A stretch of DNA of 64,000 nt from Gari tellinella (GCA_922989275.2 OV277859.1:34453501-34517500); one strand, 5' to 3'; counted from the stretch's first letter, positions 52,028 to 63,837 are shown. Numbers and translations are program-made. Notes: generated by a model from the sequence alone, not told the origin.

Positions 52028-52590
52028 AAGCTGTCTCTTTTTATGCCCCCGGCATAGACAGATGCGGGGGCATATCGTAATCGTCCTGTCTGTCCGTCTG
52101 TGTGTGAGTGTGTGTGTGTGTCCATCCTTAACAAGGTTAAGTAGAATTTACCATTTCGTCTAGCATCAACACCGCTTACCCAAATGCTTTGATACTTATA
52201 CAGTTGTTGCCTTGGACCATTCCCTATCCACCAATATCACCAAACTTTGATTTTGACCTTGACCTAAATTGAACTTAGAATATTTTAAATGGGCTCTTTC
52301 TCGGTTAACTAGATTTTACCGTTTCGTCTAGCATCAACACTGTTTACTACAATGCTTCAATACTCAAACAGTTAATGCCTTGGGCCATTACAAACTCACC
52401 AATAATACCCAAGCTCAGTTTGACCCTGACCTTGTCCTAATTTGGACTTAGAAAAGAATATATTGTCAAGGATGCCACTAGACTGGTTCACCTGTCCCTA
52501 GCACTACGTGGTTAGAATAATCGAGTTATATTAGGCAGGGAACCAGACTAGGATGCCACAAGCTTTTATTGAACGTGCAGTCTTGTTTCT
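52028..52590 (+). mobile_element. Pearl/Helitron-like element, relative of the 45543 copy
   Basis: TTTTATGCCCCCGGCATAGA start, GT-rich microsatellite, two units with TTTCGTCTAGCATCAACACC, end CTTTTATTGAACGTGCAGTC. Interrupted near its 3' end by a tiny element (52489-52550). Confidence 0.78.
52480..52559. mobile_element. About 60-70-bp micro-element with inverted ends
   Basis: TAGACTGGTTCACCTGTCCC ... GGCAGGGAACCAGACT with the flank AGGATGCCAC repeated on both sides. The ends mirror each other with one mismatch. A similar right end, GCAGGGAACCAGACTA, occurs at about 42574. Confidence 0.65.
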
Positions 52591-52711
52591 AATAGGTCTG
52601 GTGCCTGTTTTGCGAAACGCTGTATGACAAATATTGTAGTAAGTCAGATTATGAAAATCTCAAACGTTGTACGACAAATACTGTGCTTGTGTGGGAAAGG
52701 GTTAATTTGTA

Positions 52712-52915
52712 CAGTAAATCTTCTCTATTACAACCACTTCATTATTTTAATTAATATGTGTTGAAGGCAGATGACTGCTTAAAGCAAGGTAAAAGTAAAA
52801 CAGAAAGCTCCTAAAGGAGCTTTCTGTTTTACTTTCACCTTGCTTTTAGCTGTCATTTGGCTTTTGTACAATCAATTGGCCTTCTTTTAGTGGTTGTAAT
52901 AGAGAGGTTTTACTG
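52712..52915. mobile_element. TA-1 MITE, well preserved
   Basis: 204 bases, CAGTAAATCTTCTCTATTAC to AGAGAGGTTTTACTG. Hairpin AGCAAGGTAAAAGTAAAACA...TGTTTTACTTTCACCTTGCT. Confidence 0.87.
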
Positions 52916-53562
52916 TTTTTACATTTGTTAGTTTGTATTTATATATTTATTGTGTACTATTTACTCTTTAGTCTTTAACTTATAGCTTAAAGACAGTTAC
53001 AGTTGGCTGCATTAACCAGACTGCGAAAAAGCAACCAAAAACTCCTGAAGGAGCTTTCTACTTTATTTTCAGGCTGTTTTATGCAGCTACTTGATGGAAT
53101 ATAGAAAGGTTTTCATTGGTTCATTTATTAAGACAGTGAGAAAGCATAAAGAGGCATCCGTATGACAAATATATGTCAAGGTCTGACTAGTGTTTCCATG
53201 AGGGAAAGAGTAATGCAAACTTTGAAAGTCCTGGCTCTAAATATGGGCAAATTTATTCAATACAGGGCACTTAAATGTTGCAATACTATAGACCTAGGTT
53301 AGCAACTATATTTTAATTCAGAAAAATTGTATGTGATCAATGTCTGCATTGTTTATAAAAGTACACAGATGTTGACCGGTTTCTAAGCAGTGTAGATCCT
53401 GATAGGACAGAGCTTGGTTCATATTGTCTTAAAGTGATTTGTCTATTGGTGCGGTTAATATATTGTTATATTTTCTGTATCCATTGTGTCCCATAGCTTC
53501 TTTGAAGTATATAACCCTTTCATTTATAGCCCAAAGTGCAGGTCAGCTATATCAAAGAGTAT

Positions 53563-53805
53563 TTAACTCATTCACCCCTGAAACTTCAAATGGAAAATTC
53601 CAGTTTCAAAATATGTTGAGTCTATTTTTTACTTTTAGGGGGTGTTTATTAGAATTTATTGCACAATGACAAACAGTGTGGACCCTGATCAGAGGGCTCA
53701 AGAGCCCACTGATCAGGGTCTACACTGTTTGCATAGGACAAGTGTACTTATTACAGGTATACTTTTGTAAATGATGAGTATATTCATTGCTAGGGTTAGG
53801 CAGGT
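53563..53805 (-). mobile_element. TTAA-2 MITE, shortened hairpin
   Basis: TTAACTCATTCACCCCTGAA to ATTGCTAGGGTTAGG; hairpin loop reduced to GGGCTCAAGAGCCC. Confidence 0.8.
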
Positions 53806-53980
53806 AACTGCTACATGTAAAAGTAAGATGAAAGATAAGCATAAAGCCCCTTAATTGCTTTACTTTCATTTTGCTTAAGGTTCGGTTGATGGAAGAGAAT
53901 AGGTCGTATACAGTGTAGAACAATATAAGATTGTTTGGTTTCCTTATACTCATACAAGTTACTATAATATACAGTAGGTT

Positions 53981-54050
53981 GCTTAAAGCATGATCAAAGT
54001 AAAGCAGAAAGTTTAAGGAGCTATCTGCTTTACTTTCTTATCACTTTAAG
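53981..54050. repeat. Type-1 hairpin, solitary
   Basis: GCTTAAAGCATGATCAAAGT / ACTTTCTTATCACTTTAAG around TTTAAGGAGCTA. Confidence 0.65.
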
Positions 54051-54154
54051 ATATTTAAGATAAGTTTTCAACAACATCAACAAATGATGCTTATCTGGAA
54101 GAGTATGTGGAAGCATCCTCTGGCACTTATGACTAGGAAAGGGTTAAATTTAAG

Positions 54155-54386
54155 TTAACCCATTACCCCATAGCTTGTTTCTAGTTTTGAAGACAGGTTA
54201 CCACTTAGACAGGCTTCAAGCAGAATGCTCCTTAAGGTGCCTTCTGGTTTACTTTAGCCTGCTTTAAGCTACCATCGGCTAGGATATAGAAAATATTTCT
54301 TATAATGCATACTCACAACTGTATAAAGTGGAACTATTTTCTTCAGTGGAGGAATAAAAAGGCATTTTTATGTGGAAATGGGTTAA
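54155..54386 (+). mobile_element. TTAA-1 MITE
   Basis: TTAACCCATTACCCCATAGC to GTGGAAATGGGTTAA; small deletions in the hairpin. Confidence 0.85.
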
Positions 54387-54684
54387 ATTCAGCAACCTTT
54401 TGTCAGGATGTAGGAAGTGTTTCTAATGACTCTTTAATCAGGACAGGTTTGAAGAAAGAAAGGCATTTCTATTAGGAATAGATAAGATGTTTTATAATGA
54501 GCAAAGAGCTGATGTGTTTGATACTATTGTTGCAAGAAAAAAGAATGAAATTCATAATTCAGTGATGTAAGCTATTCAAGTGTGTACCGGTACTTTCAAG
54601 AACCATTGTTGCATAATACATGTTATTATAACTCTGATCTCATATTTATTTGAATGATCAATACTCATTAGAACAGTATGTCGA

Positions 54685-54860
54685 ACATTAGTACATTATG
54701 TCTAACATACCCGTATTTCAAAGTTAAAACATGGCTTAGCCATGTTTTAACTTTGAAACACAGGTATGTTCGACTTAACCGAGTATGAAGTAATGTAATT
54801 CATGTATCGAAATATCGGATAGTTTGAGCTAAGCGAGTTCGAGATATCGAAGTTTGACTG
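54685..54860. mobile_element. TA-2 MITE, decayed left end
   Basis: Inner arms TTTCAAAGTTAAAACATGGC / GCCATGTTTTAACTTTGAAA; right end ATCGAAGTTTGACTG then TA. Confidence 0.78.
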
Positions 54861-55069
54861 TATACATGTTAATAAGATATAACTCAACAAATTTTGACAG
54901 ATTTTCATCATACTACGTAGGATGCTTTGTTGCCAAAATAGTTTGAATGAGTTACCTGTTACCCCATAGCCTGTTTCTAAAGTGTTTTACTGGTGAAGTT
55001 ATGCCCCTTGACAGGCACATCTTGTGCTCAAGACACATTTATTTCCTATGTTTGCTCATTTGACCATAA

Positions 55070-55342
55070 TTAACCCTTTACCCCATAGACTGTTTCTAAA
55101 ATTAAAGATAGATGACCACTTAAAGCAGATTGAAAGTAAAGCAGAATGTGCCTTAACCCATTTAAGGCACATTCTGCTTTACTTTCAACCTGCTTTAAGC
55201 TACTATCTACTATGATATGTAAAATATTTATAAAGATACATGTACATATAAATGACTGTATGAAATGGAACTACATGTATTTTCTTTCATGCTGGAATAA
55301 TTGAAAGGCGTAAAAAAGCATATTTATGGGATAATGGGTTAA
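55070..55342 (+). mobile_element. TTAA-1 MITE with extra bases in the loop
   Basis: TTAACCCTTTACCCCATAGA to GGGATAATGGGTTAA. Loop reads GTGCCTTAACCCATTTAAGGCAC in two halves: TTAA, then CCCAT, then TTAA. Confidence 0.87.
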
Positions 55343-55417
55343 GAGACAAACTGGTGTTAAACAGCCACTTAAAATATGATGAATTAACTGTTTTGAGTAG
55401 TTTCATGCAGGACAAAA

Positions 55418-55589
55418 TTAAACCTTTATCATATAGCCTGTTTCTAATTTTGACGAAAGGCAACACCTTCAAGCAGGTTGAAGTAAAACAGAATGCATCT
55501 TAAGGGCCTTTCTGCTTTACTTCAAGCTTGCTTTAACCCAGCATCTGCTTGCAAACAAATGAAGGTGTATTTGTGGGGTAATGGGTTAA
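55418..55589 (+). mobile_element. TTAA-1 MITE, internal deletion
   Basis: Both ends and a shortened hairpin, missing the ATAGAAAATATTTCTTATGG part. A further left half follows at 55621-55712. Confidence 0.78.
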
Positions 55590-55714
55590 AGCAGAAAACT
55601 CCTTTAGGATGTTATGCATTTAGCCCTTTACTCCATTGCCTGATTCTAGTTTCGAAGTCAGGTGAACACCTAAAAAATGTTGAAAGTAACTTTACTTTTA
55701 GCCTACTTTAAATA

Positions 55715-56690
55715 GCAAACAAGTGTGCCTGTACTTGTAGTAATATTTGTATTTCATAACTGTCTCGTACCACAGTATTAGTTTACACATGTGCCATAGG
55801 CAGCACTGCCTTTTCAGGAATGCCTTTTGTCTAGTCTTGAAAATCGTGAATTGAATGCCATATATTGAGTTTTACAGATACTATATGCAGTCAAATTTGT
55901 GTTAAGTGGCCAGTTAAATGATGTCAAATTAGAATTGTTTGATATTGGTGGCTGCTAATTACAGGCCAAATGAAATCAAAAAGCTCCTTTGTGGAGATTT
56001 TAACTTCCTTTTAATATTTATATATTTAAGCAGTCACCTGTCTTTAGAAATATCAGTGAGTTTACAAAGACTGTCCACTTTTTCCAAATATGACTGTTAA
56101 ATCAGTTTTTAAGAATCTCAAAATTTGAAACTAGGACCAGTTCTTATTTTCAGAAGGATTGCCTAATTATATAAGACTGTGTAGTATTTAACATTTATTT
56201 GTTTCTGAAAAAAAGTAACTGTTGTCAGTAAATGTGATATACGTTTATTTTTATTAATTTTCATGTATTGTACTCGTGAAACTTCAAATGAACTATTCAA
56301 ATTTCCAGTAAAGTCTAGTAAATTTTTTACTATTTAGGGTTGTTTTTTACAATGTTTAAAATGATTAGTTTACTCTTGATACAGTTGAATTGCTATTTAT
56401 TTTTTAGACAAAACCTGTATTGAGCGAAAAAGCTTGGCGATCCTTAGAGTTGGGCGACTTCATAATGCAGATCAACAGTAGTGCAAAAAGTTCATATAGG
56501 AGCTTTCTGGATTACTTCTGTCCTGCAATCAGCTACCACTGGTTTGTAACCTTTTCGCACACATAGGTATCCCTACATTGTACCTGTGAATAATTAACAT
56601 GTCTTATGCAAACAGTGAAGACCCAGAAAGGAGTATTCAGAAACCTTTTCTTGCTAGTGCTCCGTTTATTCAGGGTTCCAGATAAGGGGA
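55715..56690. other. Intergenic, decayed repeat traces
   Basis: Faint TTAA-2 (GAAACTTCAAATGAACTATT) and type-1 hairpin remnants; no gene. Confidence 0.45.
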
Positions 56691-56693
56691 GTA

Positions 56694-56901
56694 CAGTAGA
56701 ACCTCCCTATTACAACCATTAAATTTTGCTAAATTTATATCATGTATTTAAGGCAGGTGACTGCTTAAAGCAAGGTAACAGTGAAACAGAAAGCTCCTTC
56801 AGGAGCTTTCTGTTTCACTGTTACCTTTCTTTAAGCTGTCACCTGTCTTTATTCAATCAATAAGCCTTCTTTTTAGCGGTCGTAATAGAGAGGTTCTACT
56901 G
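56694..56901. mobile_element. TA-1 MITE
   Basis: CAGTAGAACCTCCCTATTAC to GAGAGGTTCTACTG. Hairpin AGCAAGGTAACAGTGAAACA...TGTTTCACTGTTACCTTTCT. Confidence 0.87.
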
Positions 56902-57220
56902 TATTTCAAAAATTATTTACAGGTATGTCTGAATCAATGCAATTTCCTTTATTTCTCTCAGTTCATGATTTACATGAAAACATGAGAATGTGGTGCGACT
57001 ACTCATTAGTAGATCAGTTGTTGAATTTGAAAGGAGACATCTGATCAAGATCTGCAGTCTAATGCCACAATGAATTAAGATCTGTGAACACTGTCAGTTG
57101 ACAAGCATTGGAGAACCTAATAAGATTCTTCTATTGCTCTGTTTGCAAAGTTTTTCTTATACAATAAATAGATTGACTATGGATTTACTATTTTATTGTT
57201 TCAAACAAGGGATAAAACTA

Positions 57221-57431
57221 CAGTAAAACCTCTATTACGACCACAACATTTGGTTAATTACTAGGTGTGTTTACAACAGCTGAGTGCTTAAAGCAAGGAG
57301 ACAGTAAAACTGTTTAAACAGAAAGTTCCTTTAGGATCTTTCTCTTTTACTGTCAGCTTGTAAGCCATCACCTGCCTGTTATACACTAGATTTGCCTTCG
57401 TTTCAGTGGTTGTAATAGAGCAGTTTTTCTG
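57221..57431. mobile_element. TA-1 MITE
   Basis: CAGTAAAACCTCTATTACGA start, GTAATAGAGCAGTTTTTCTG end; one hairpin arm shortened. Confidence 0.78.
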
Positions 57432-57602
57432 CATTGAGACAAGATTGTTACATAGTATGCTCAATAATGAATTTAGATACTAAATTATGATTTCCATGTT
57501 GTACCTGTATATTTTGCACAAAATGTATTTGTTTCTGTATAAGCTGTGTAAAGTACATTCAAATGTATATAGTGACCATACAGAAGACTAATTAGTAGTC
57601 TT

Positions 57603-57799
57603 TTAACCCTTTACTACATAGACTGTTTCTAGTTTAAAGAAAGGTGACCACGTGAAGCAGTTTACATTATCTTTAAGCTATAATCTGCTAGGATATAGAA
57701 TACATATCTTATGGTACAGATTAATTTCTGTATAAAGTATTACAGTCTTCTTCAGAAGGAATAATTTAAAGGCGTAAAAGGTGTATTTATGGGATAATA
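57603..57799 (+). mobile_element. TTAA-1 MITE, hairpin lost
   Basis: TTAACCCTTTACTACATAGA start; the hairpin is reduced to a few bases; right end decayed. Confidence 0.72.
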
Positions 57800-58134
57800 A
57801 AGTTGGCAAGCAAATGTTAACCAAAGTAATAACAAATAGTTCCTGAGGCAGTTTCCCATATTACCTTTAATTTGCATCAAGAAGACACATGTCCATAACC
57901 TTTTCTTCCAAAGCAATATTTGCAAATCTCATTGAAACAGCATACATCACGTATATGCACTTTCATTTGTATAAACAGCAGATGGCTTAATATTTATGCA
58001 AGATGAATAAGTTGACAATATGATTTGCTTTCATCCTGCAATAAGCTGCTTCCTGTACTTAACACCATCAAATAAGTCTCTGAGTACAGTTACAGCAAAG
58101 TGTTAAGAAATTCCATAAGGCTTATCTTATAATC

Positions 58135-58293
58135 TAGTAAAACCCCTCTATTACAACCACTGAAACGAAGACTAATTGACTGTATAAAAGAAAGGTGACA
58201 GCATAAAGCAAGATGACAGTAAAACAGAAAGCTCCTAAAGGAAACACTTAATAATTAACATAGTTTAGTTGTCGTAATAGAGAGGTTTTACTG
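58135..58293. mobile_element. TA-1 MITE, hairpin arm deleted
   Basis: AGTAAAACCCCTCTATTACA to AGAGAGGTTTTACTG. Confidence 0.78.
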
Positions 58294-58324
58294 TATGTGA
58301 AGATTTCCATTTTCCTTCCAATTA

Positions 58325-58517
58325 CAGTCGAACTTCGATATCTCGGACTCAATTAAGTCGAACATACCGGTATTTCAAAGTTAAAATGTGGCTAAGCCAC
58401 GTTTTAACTTTGAAATATGGGTATATTCGACTGAACCGAGCATAAAATAATACAGTTCATGTGTGGAGCTGTCGGATAATTCAAGTTAAGCGAGTTCGAG
58501 ATATCGAAGTTCGACTG
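58325..58517. mobile_element. TA-2 MITE, best copy
   Basis: 193 bases, CAGTCGAACTTCGATATCTC mirrored by GAGATATCGAAGTTCGACTG, with inner arms TTTCAAAGTTAAAATGTGGC / GCCACGTTTTAACTTTGAAA. TA on both sides. Confidence 0.9.
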
Positions 58518-58605
58518 TATTAACCCTTTCCTCATAAGCGCCATAGCATGCCTCATCTTACTCCACATGTAACAAATGAATATTCATTGATGGTGTTAAG
58601 TACAG

Positions 58606-58684
58606 GTAGCAGGTTAAAACAAGATAGCAGTAAAGAATAAAGCTCCTATAGGAGCTTTCTGCTTTACTTTCATCTTGCTTTAAG
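58606..58684. repeat. Type-1 hairpin, solitary
   Basis: AAAACAAGATAGCAGTAAAG... loop CTCCTATAGGAG ... CTTTACTTTCATCTTGCTTT. Confidence 0.65.
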
Positions 58685-58751
58685 CACACATGCCTTAACC
58701 ATAGTGAGATTTAGGTATTTTGCACTTCTAGCTATAGAGAGAAGAGGTTCA

Positions 58752-58961
58752 TTAACCCATTACCCCCATAAAAATACCTTTAATTTATTCCTCTTCTGAA
58801 GAAAATAGTTTCAATTTACACTGTCAAAAATGAAAATCTTAAGAAATATTTTCTATATTCTAGCAGATAATAGCTTAAAGCAGGCTGAAAGTAAAGCAGA
58901 ATGTGCCTTAAGTGGTCATCTATCTTCAAAACTAGAAACAGGCTATGGGGTAATGGGTTAA
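58752..58961 (-). mobile_element. TTAA-1 MITE, one hairpin arm deleted
   Basis: TTAACCCATTACCCCCATAA to GGGGTAATGGGTTAA; the break follows GTGCCTTAAG, so the deletion starts at the loop. Confidence 0.83.
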
Positions 58962-59208
58962 TACTCACTGATAGAGTTTTGATCGTAATTTAATAAGTTA
59001 TTCGAGTTGTATTTAACTTATTTTGTTCATTTGTACATTTTACATAACGGTGATACAATTTAACACATTGTCAGTTCAGTATTCCCTTTTACCCATGTTT
59101 TTATATTTTTTTGCAACAAGAGGTTCAAATATTTTGAAAATAAATATTTTTTAAAAACATGAAAACAGATTTTTTGTTTGTTTTGTCCAAGACTAAGAGA
59201 TACATAAA

Positions 59209-59745
59209 GCAACAAGAGGGCCGTGAGGTCCTGAAGCACTCGCCAGAGAAATGAAATCGGACCAGTGGTTTTTATAGATAAATTAATGTGCAGTTGCCAT
59301 GGCAACACCACCATGAGCCCCACCCAATTTCTCTGAACAACTTTTGAAGCTCAACCAAACAGTATGCATCTGAACAAGTTTGGTTACAATGGTGCGGTTA
59401 GTTTCAGAGAAGTCGTTTGCAATTGTTGATGGACATTCTAACATTTAACCTTTGTGTGACTACCCGGTATTTCTTTTGTTCTTTTTTGTGTGGCTAGCCA
59501 CATACCGTATACGAAAACTTAATTTATAACTTTTTGGAATACAATGATCTAGAAGCTAAGCTTAACTCCCAATCCCATTCCCACTAATGGCCAGGTTAAT
59601 GTCACAAAGACAGCCTGATTTAACAATTTTCTCCCAAGTGTCTAGGGATTTCTATTGTTCTCCTAGCCACACAACGGTCAAATGTTAGCACAGCAGTTAT
59701 CACATTAGCTCACCTTGAGCACTTTGTCCTCTAGCGAGCTAAAAA
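59209..59745 (+). repeat. AACAAGAGGGCC...GCGAGCTAAAAAG Helitron-like element
   Basis: Starts AACAAGAGGGCCGTGAGGTC and ends AGCTCACCTTGAGCAC, TCTAGCGAGCTAAAAAG. No internal tandem array. A minus open frame inside is not convincing. Confidence 0.6.
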
Positions 59746-60220
59746 GGCCTTGAAAGACCCTGATAGCGCTCATCTGTGGTTTTATAAAATGAAACATAGA
59801 TTTCAAGCAAGTTTAAACTGAATTCACGCAAAAATGTATTGAGATAGACAGATTTTAGTAAAGCTTAAAAGATAATGAGCTAGGAGTACAGTAGTCTGAT
59901 TTAACCTAAATTTTATCATATCTAAGAACTTGTATTCATATGCATTTTGTACCTACTCAAGACACAATAAGTGCACTGCTTCAGTAACTTCTTATATCAA
60001 ACAAATAACAAGTATAATCAAGGGCAGATAAGTCTGGACCCATTTGGTACGATTTCAACCGTAATCCAACTTATTTGAGAACTTCCAGCCATATATACTT
60101 TGATCAAAATCCATTCAAAGACTCGAATGTTAACACTGAAAATAAAGCCTTCAAGTGTACAACGTGGGCAGATAACTCTTGATAATGTTTTCAACAGTAA
60201 ATGCACTGTTTGGATACATA

Positions 60221-60424
60221 CAGTAAAACCTCGCTATTACGACCACTAAAACGAAGGCTAATTGATTATATAATAGAGGTGACAGCTTAAAGCAAGGTGA
60301 CAGTGAAACAGAAAGCTCCTAAAGGAGCTTTCTGTTTCACTGTCACCCTGCTCTAAGCGGTCGCCTACCGTAAACACCCTAATAATTAACACAATTTAGT
60401 GGTCGTAATAGAGAGGTTTTACTG
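60221..60424. mobile_element. TA-1 MITE, best copy
   Basis: 204 bases between TA duplications, CAGTAAAACCTCGCTATTAC to AATAGAGAGGTTTTACTG. Hairpin arms AGCAAGGTGACAGTGAAACA / TGTTTCACTGTCACCCTGCT around GAAAGCTCCTAAAGGAGCTTTC. Confidence 0.92.
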
Positions 60425-60615
60425 TATATTATATGCCACATTATATGCAACATCTCGTCAGGATCTCGACAGTTTTACACTGACCCCATCTTGAAAATAA
60501 TTTTTTTTGAAACAGTACCAGACAATATTACTCTTTCATCACTAAATAACTCTTGTGGGTTATTAAGTGCCCTTGTTACCAAAACATGAACCATTCTGGG
60601 TGGTTTAATAAATTA

Positions 60616-60683
60616 GCAGTGCATATAGACCGTGATCAGAGAGCTCCTATAGGAGTCCTCTGTTCTGGGTCTACACTGTTTGC
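60616..60683. repeat. Type-2 hairpin
   Basis: CAGTGCATATAGACCGTGAT / TCTGGGTCTACACTGTTTG around GAGCTCCTATAGGAGTCCTC. Confidence 0.7.
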
Positions 60684-60689
60684 AAATGT

Positions 60690-61335
60690 TAAGTTAGAGT
60701 ATATTTTAAACAGGTCCATGTTGTTATAAAAGTTAACATGCAAAGAGTTCAAGGGTATTCCAACATTTGAGGTTACATACATCTGGACATTTGTAATCGG
60801 CTGGGATATAGAAAGATAACAAACATACTATTAACACCAACTCTTGGTAACTTTTATTCAGCATGCAAGGTAAGACACTATTTACAACAGAGTTGAAACT
60901 GAAGCAACTTAATTTGTGTCTATGGAACAAATAGTAATTTTTGTTGTTTTTTTTTAAAAATAAATAAAGCAAAGCCTAGATTTATAAAACAAATTCTCTC
61001 TAGAGCGAACTGTAATAATAACTGTTTTTAACTATTAAAGTTAACTCCCCTTAATTCCCCATTATTTCTGAACATAAAACAGCCTGAAGTTTTAAAATTT
61101 AAGTAAGGAAACACCAACAAGTTTTGTTCTCCGAGTCAATACAAACAATTAACTTTCACTACTACACTTAATTTGTCTTCCACTATTTCCTACATAACAA
61201 TGTTTATGTTCTGCTTTAATACATGTGTACAAAAAAGTAAAAACTAACAATGTTTCCAGTAAAACAACAGGACTCTTCAAGTGACAACAACTTAATAACA
61301 TATCAACCTTCAGCAGTAAGGACATATCTCTACTC
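60690..61335. other. AT-rich single-copy sequence, no gene recognised
   Basis: The longest apparently repeat-free stretch after DBF4. Open frames up to 79 codons have low-complexity or Phe/Leu-rich translations. Could hold a UTR of a neighbouring gene; nothing shows it. Confidence 0.4.
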
Positions 61336-61338
61336 CAG

Positions 61339-61462
61339 AGCACCAGATAAGGGTAGTTTTTCAAAAACTAAAATCTTTATTTCTTAATTAAACCCTATGG
61401 TGCTGAAATGAGTGAGAAAATGTTTGATTTGTTGAAATAACTACCTCTAATCTGGAGCCCTG
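61339..61462. mobile_element. CAGATAAG MITE, short
   Basis: CAGAGCACCAGATAAGGGTA ... CTCTAATCTGGAGCCCTG with the central hairpin deleted. Confidence 0.72.
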
Positions 61463-61517
61463 CTACTCTATTCTCTGTCCATAAACTCTTTCCTCCACAT
61501 TAGCACCCAGAGACGTC

Positions 61518-61749
61518 TTAAACCATTACCCCATAAATATGCCTCTAATTTGTTCCTCCACGGAAGAAAACGATCTCAATTTAAACATTCATAAATATAC
61601 ATCATTAGAAATATATTCTATATTCTAGCAGATGGAAGCTTAAAGCAGGCTGAAAGGAAAGCAGAATGCGCCTTCAGCTTTACTTTCAACCTGCTTTAAG
61701 TGGTTACCCGTCTTCAAAACTAGAAACAGGCTATGGGGAAATGGGTTAA
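61518..61749 (-). mobile_element. TTAA-1 MITE
   Basis: TTAAACCATTACCCCATAAA to TGGGGAAATGGGTTAA; the loop has a short deletion. Confidence 0.82.
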
Positions 61750-61844
61750 CTCATCTGTGCACAATCATAGGAAATAATTCTGATTTATAAAAGTATAAAA
61801 GTGATTTTCATACTTTTTACTATATATGCAAGTACAATCAGAGA

Positions 61845-61915
61845 GTCAAACAGTTTGGATCCAGAAAAGATGCAAAATTATTTGGCATCTTATTTAGATC
61901 CCAGTTGATTGCAAA
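61845..61915. repeat. Diverged type-2 hairpin
   Basis: CAAACAGTTTGGATCCAGAA / TTTAGATCCCAGTTGATTG with an AT-rich loop. Confidence 0.6.
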
Positions 61916-62210
61916 TATGCTTTTACCAGGAAAAAGTTTATTATTTAAAAGAAAATAATCCTTTCGACAATGCTAACTCAATTCAGATGTTCCAGCAATA
62001 TTTTTGTCCACTACTTGTTCATATGGTGCAGACTTTGGCAATAAATACAGTAGTTAATCAGAAAAGAATGATACGAGCTTCATCAAAAATACCCTGAACT
62101 GTTGAAAGATCGTTCTTGTGCTGGTATCCATTAGGTGATAGAAAATTTCTATATTAAATTCAATATTGTAAAATAAACCCAAAGATAAATATGAATGGGA
62201 TAATTTTGAA

Positions 62211-63612
62211 AAACAAGAGCCCCATGGGGCATATTTCGCTCACCTGAGAATCACTGACAAAATGGAGATAATGACATGTCCATGATGGGGTCATTTTTTA
62301 TCCAAGGGGCATACTTTGAACAATCTTGATAGAGGCCCTGTAGATGATTATATGTGCCAAATATCTAAGATCAGGGTACTAGGGTTTTAGACAAAAAGAT
62401 TTTTTTAAGTTTCCATTGAATTGTTTTTTTTTAGCTCATGTGACCTACTTATGCAACAGACTGGAACCATTTGAACAAAATACGTAAAGGACATCTAGAA
62501 GTGTCACCATGATGAATATCAAAGCTCTGGCCATATTAGTTTCAGAGAAGAAAACGTTTGAAAATTTCACTATATAACTCTATGTAAAACTGTGACCCCC
62601 GGGGCGGGGCCAATTTTGACCCCAGGGACATAATTTGAATAAACTTGATAGAGGACCTGTAGATGATGCTATGTGCCAAATATCTAAGCTCTGGCCCTTG
62701 TAGTTTCAGACAAGAAATTTTTTTTAAGTTTTCATTAAAAAAATCTATTTTTAGCTCCTGGGACCTACTTATGCAACCGACCGGAACCATTTGAAGAAAA
62801 TATGTAAAGGACATCTAGAAGTGTCACCATGATGAATATCAAAGCTCTGGCCATATTAGTTTCAGAGAATAAGACGTTTGAAAATTTCACTATAGAACTC
62901 TATGTAAAACTGTGACCCCCGGGGCGGGGCCAATTTTGACCCCAGGGACATAATTTGAACAAACTTGATAGAGGACCTATAGATGATGCTGTGTGCCAAA
63001 TATCTAAGCTCTGGCCCTTGTAGTTTCAGACAAGAAGATTTTTAAAGTTTTCATTGAAAAAATATATTTTTAGCTCCTGTGACCTACTTATGCAACAGAC
63101 CGGAACCATTTGAACAAAATATGTAAAGGACATCTAGAAGTGTCACCATGCCGAGTATCAATGCTCTAGCCATATTAGTTTCAGAGAAGAAGACGTTTGA
63201 AAATTTCACTATATAACTCTATGTAAAACTGTGACCCCCGGGGCGGGGCCAATTTTGACCCTAGGGACATAATTTGAACAAACTTGATAGAGGACCTATA
63301 GATGATGCTGTGTGCCAAATATCTAAGCTCTGGCTCTTGCAGTTTTTGACAAGAAGATTTTTAAAGATTTCCTTATTTTTTCACTTTGGTTGCCATGGCA
63401 ACCAGAGTTCTGAATTGTTTTTAATTCTTTGAACAAATTTGAAAGAGCTTGACCCAAGGAACATTTCTGTAAAGTTTGGTTGAAATCTGTCAAGCGGTAT
63501 ATGAGGAGATGTCATTTGAACCAATTGTTAACGACGACGCACGACGGACGACGACGGACACAGGGCCATCCCAATAGCTCACCTTGAGCCTATGGCTCAG
63601 GTGAGCTAAAAA
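62211..63612 (+). mobile_element. Helitron-like element F, three units of about 318 bp
   Basis: Starts AACAAGAGCCCCATGGGGCA. TTTTAGCTC(A/C)TG(T/G)GACC recurs at about 62431, 62750 and 63068; each unit has GACCCCCGGGGCGGGGCCAA and GACATCTAGAAGTGTCACCA. Then come an ACGACGGACGACGACGGACA microsatellite and the end CAGGTGAGCTAAAAAT. Confidence 0.83.
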
Positions 63613-63837
63613 TTGGCAATATAGTTTTACTCTTTCCTCCATTGCCAAAATCAGCAAATCAACTATATGAAGATATGTTTAAGCAAGGTAATTGCTTAAA
63701 GCATGATGAACATAACACAAAAATCTTGATGGTAGCTTTCTTTCCATCTTAATATTGCCACATGTATCCAATTTAAAATTGCTATTTATTGGTGATCTGT
63801 AGATGAGTTGGTAAAGGCACCATGAGAAGGAAAGAGT

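Noticed and set aside
59060..59323. Small gene on minus strand after DBF4
   Set aside because: The frame overlaps the start of a Helitron-like repeat and its translation shows no domain.
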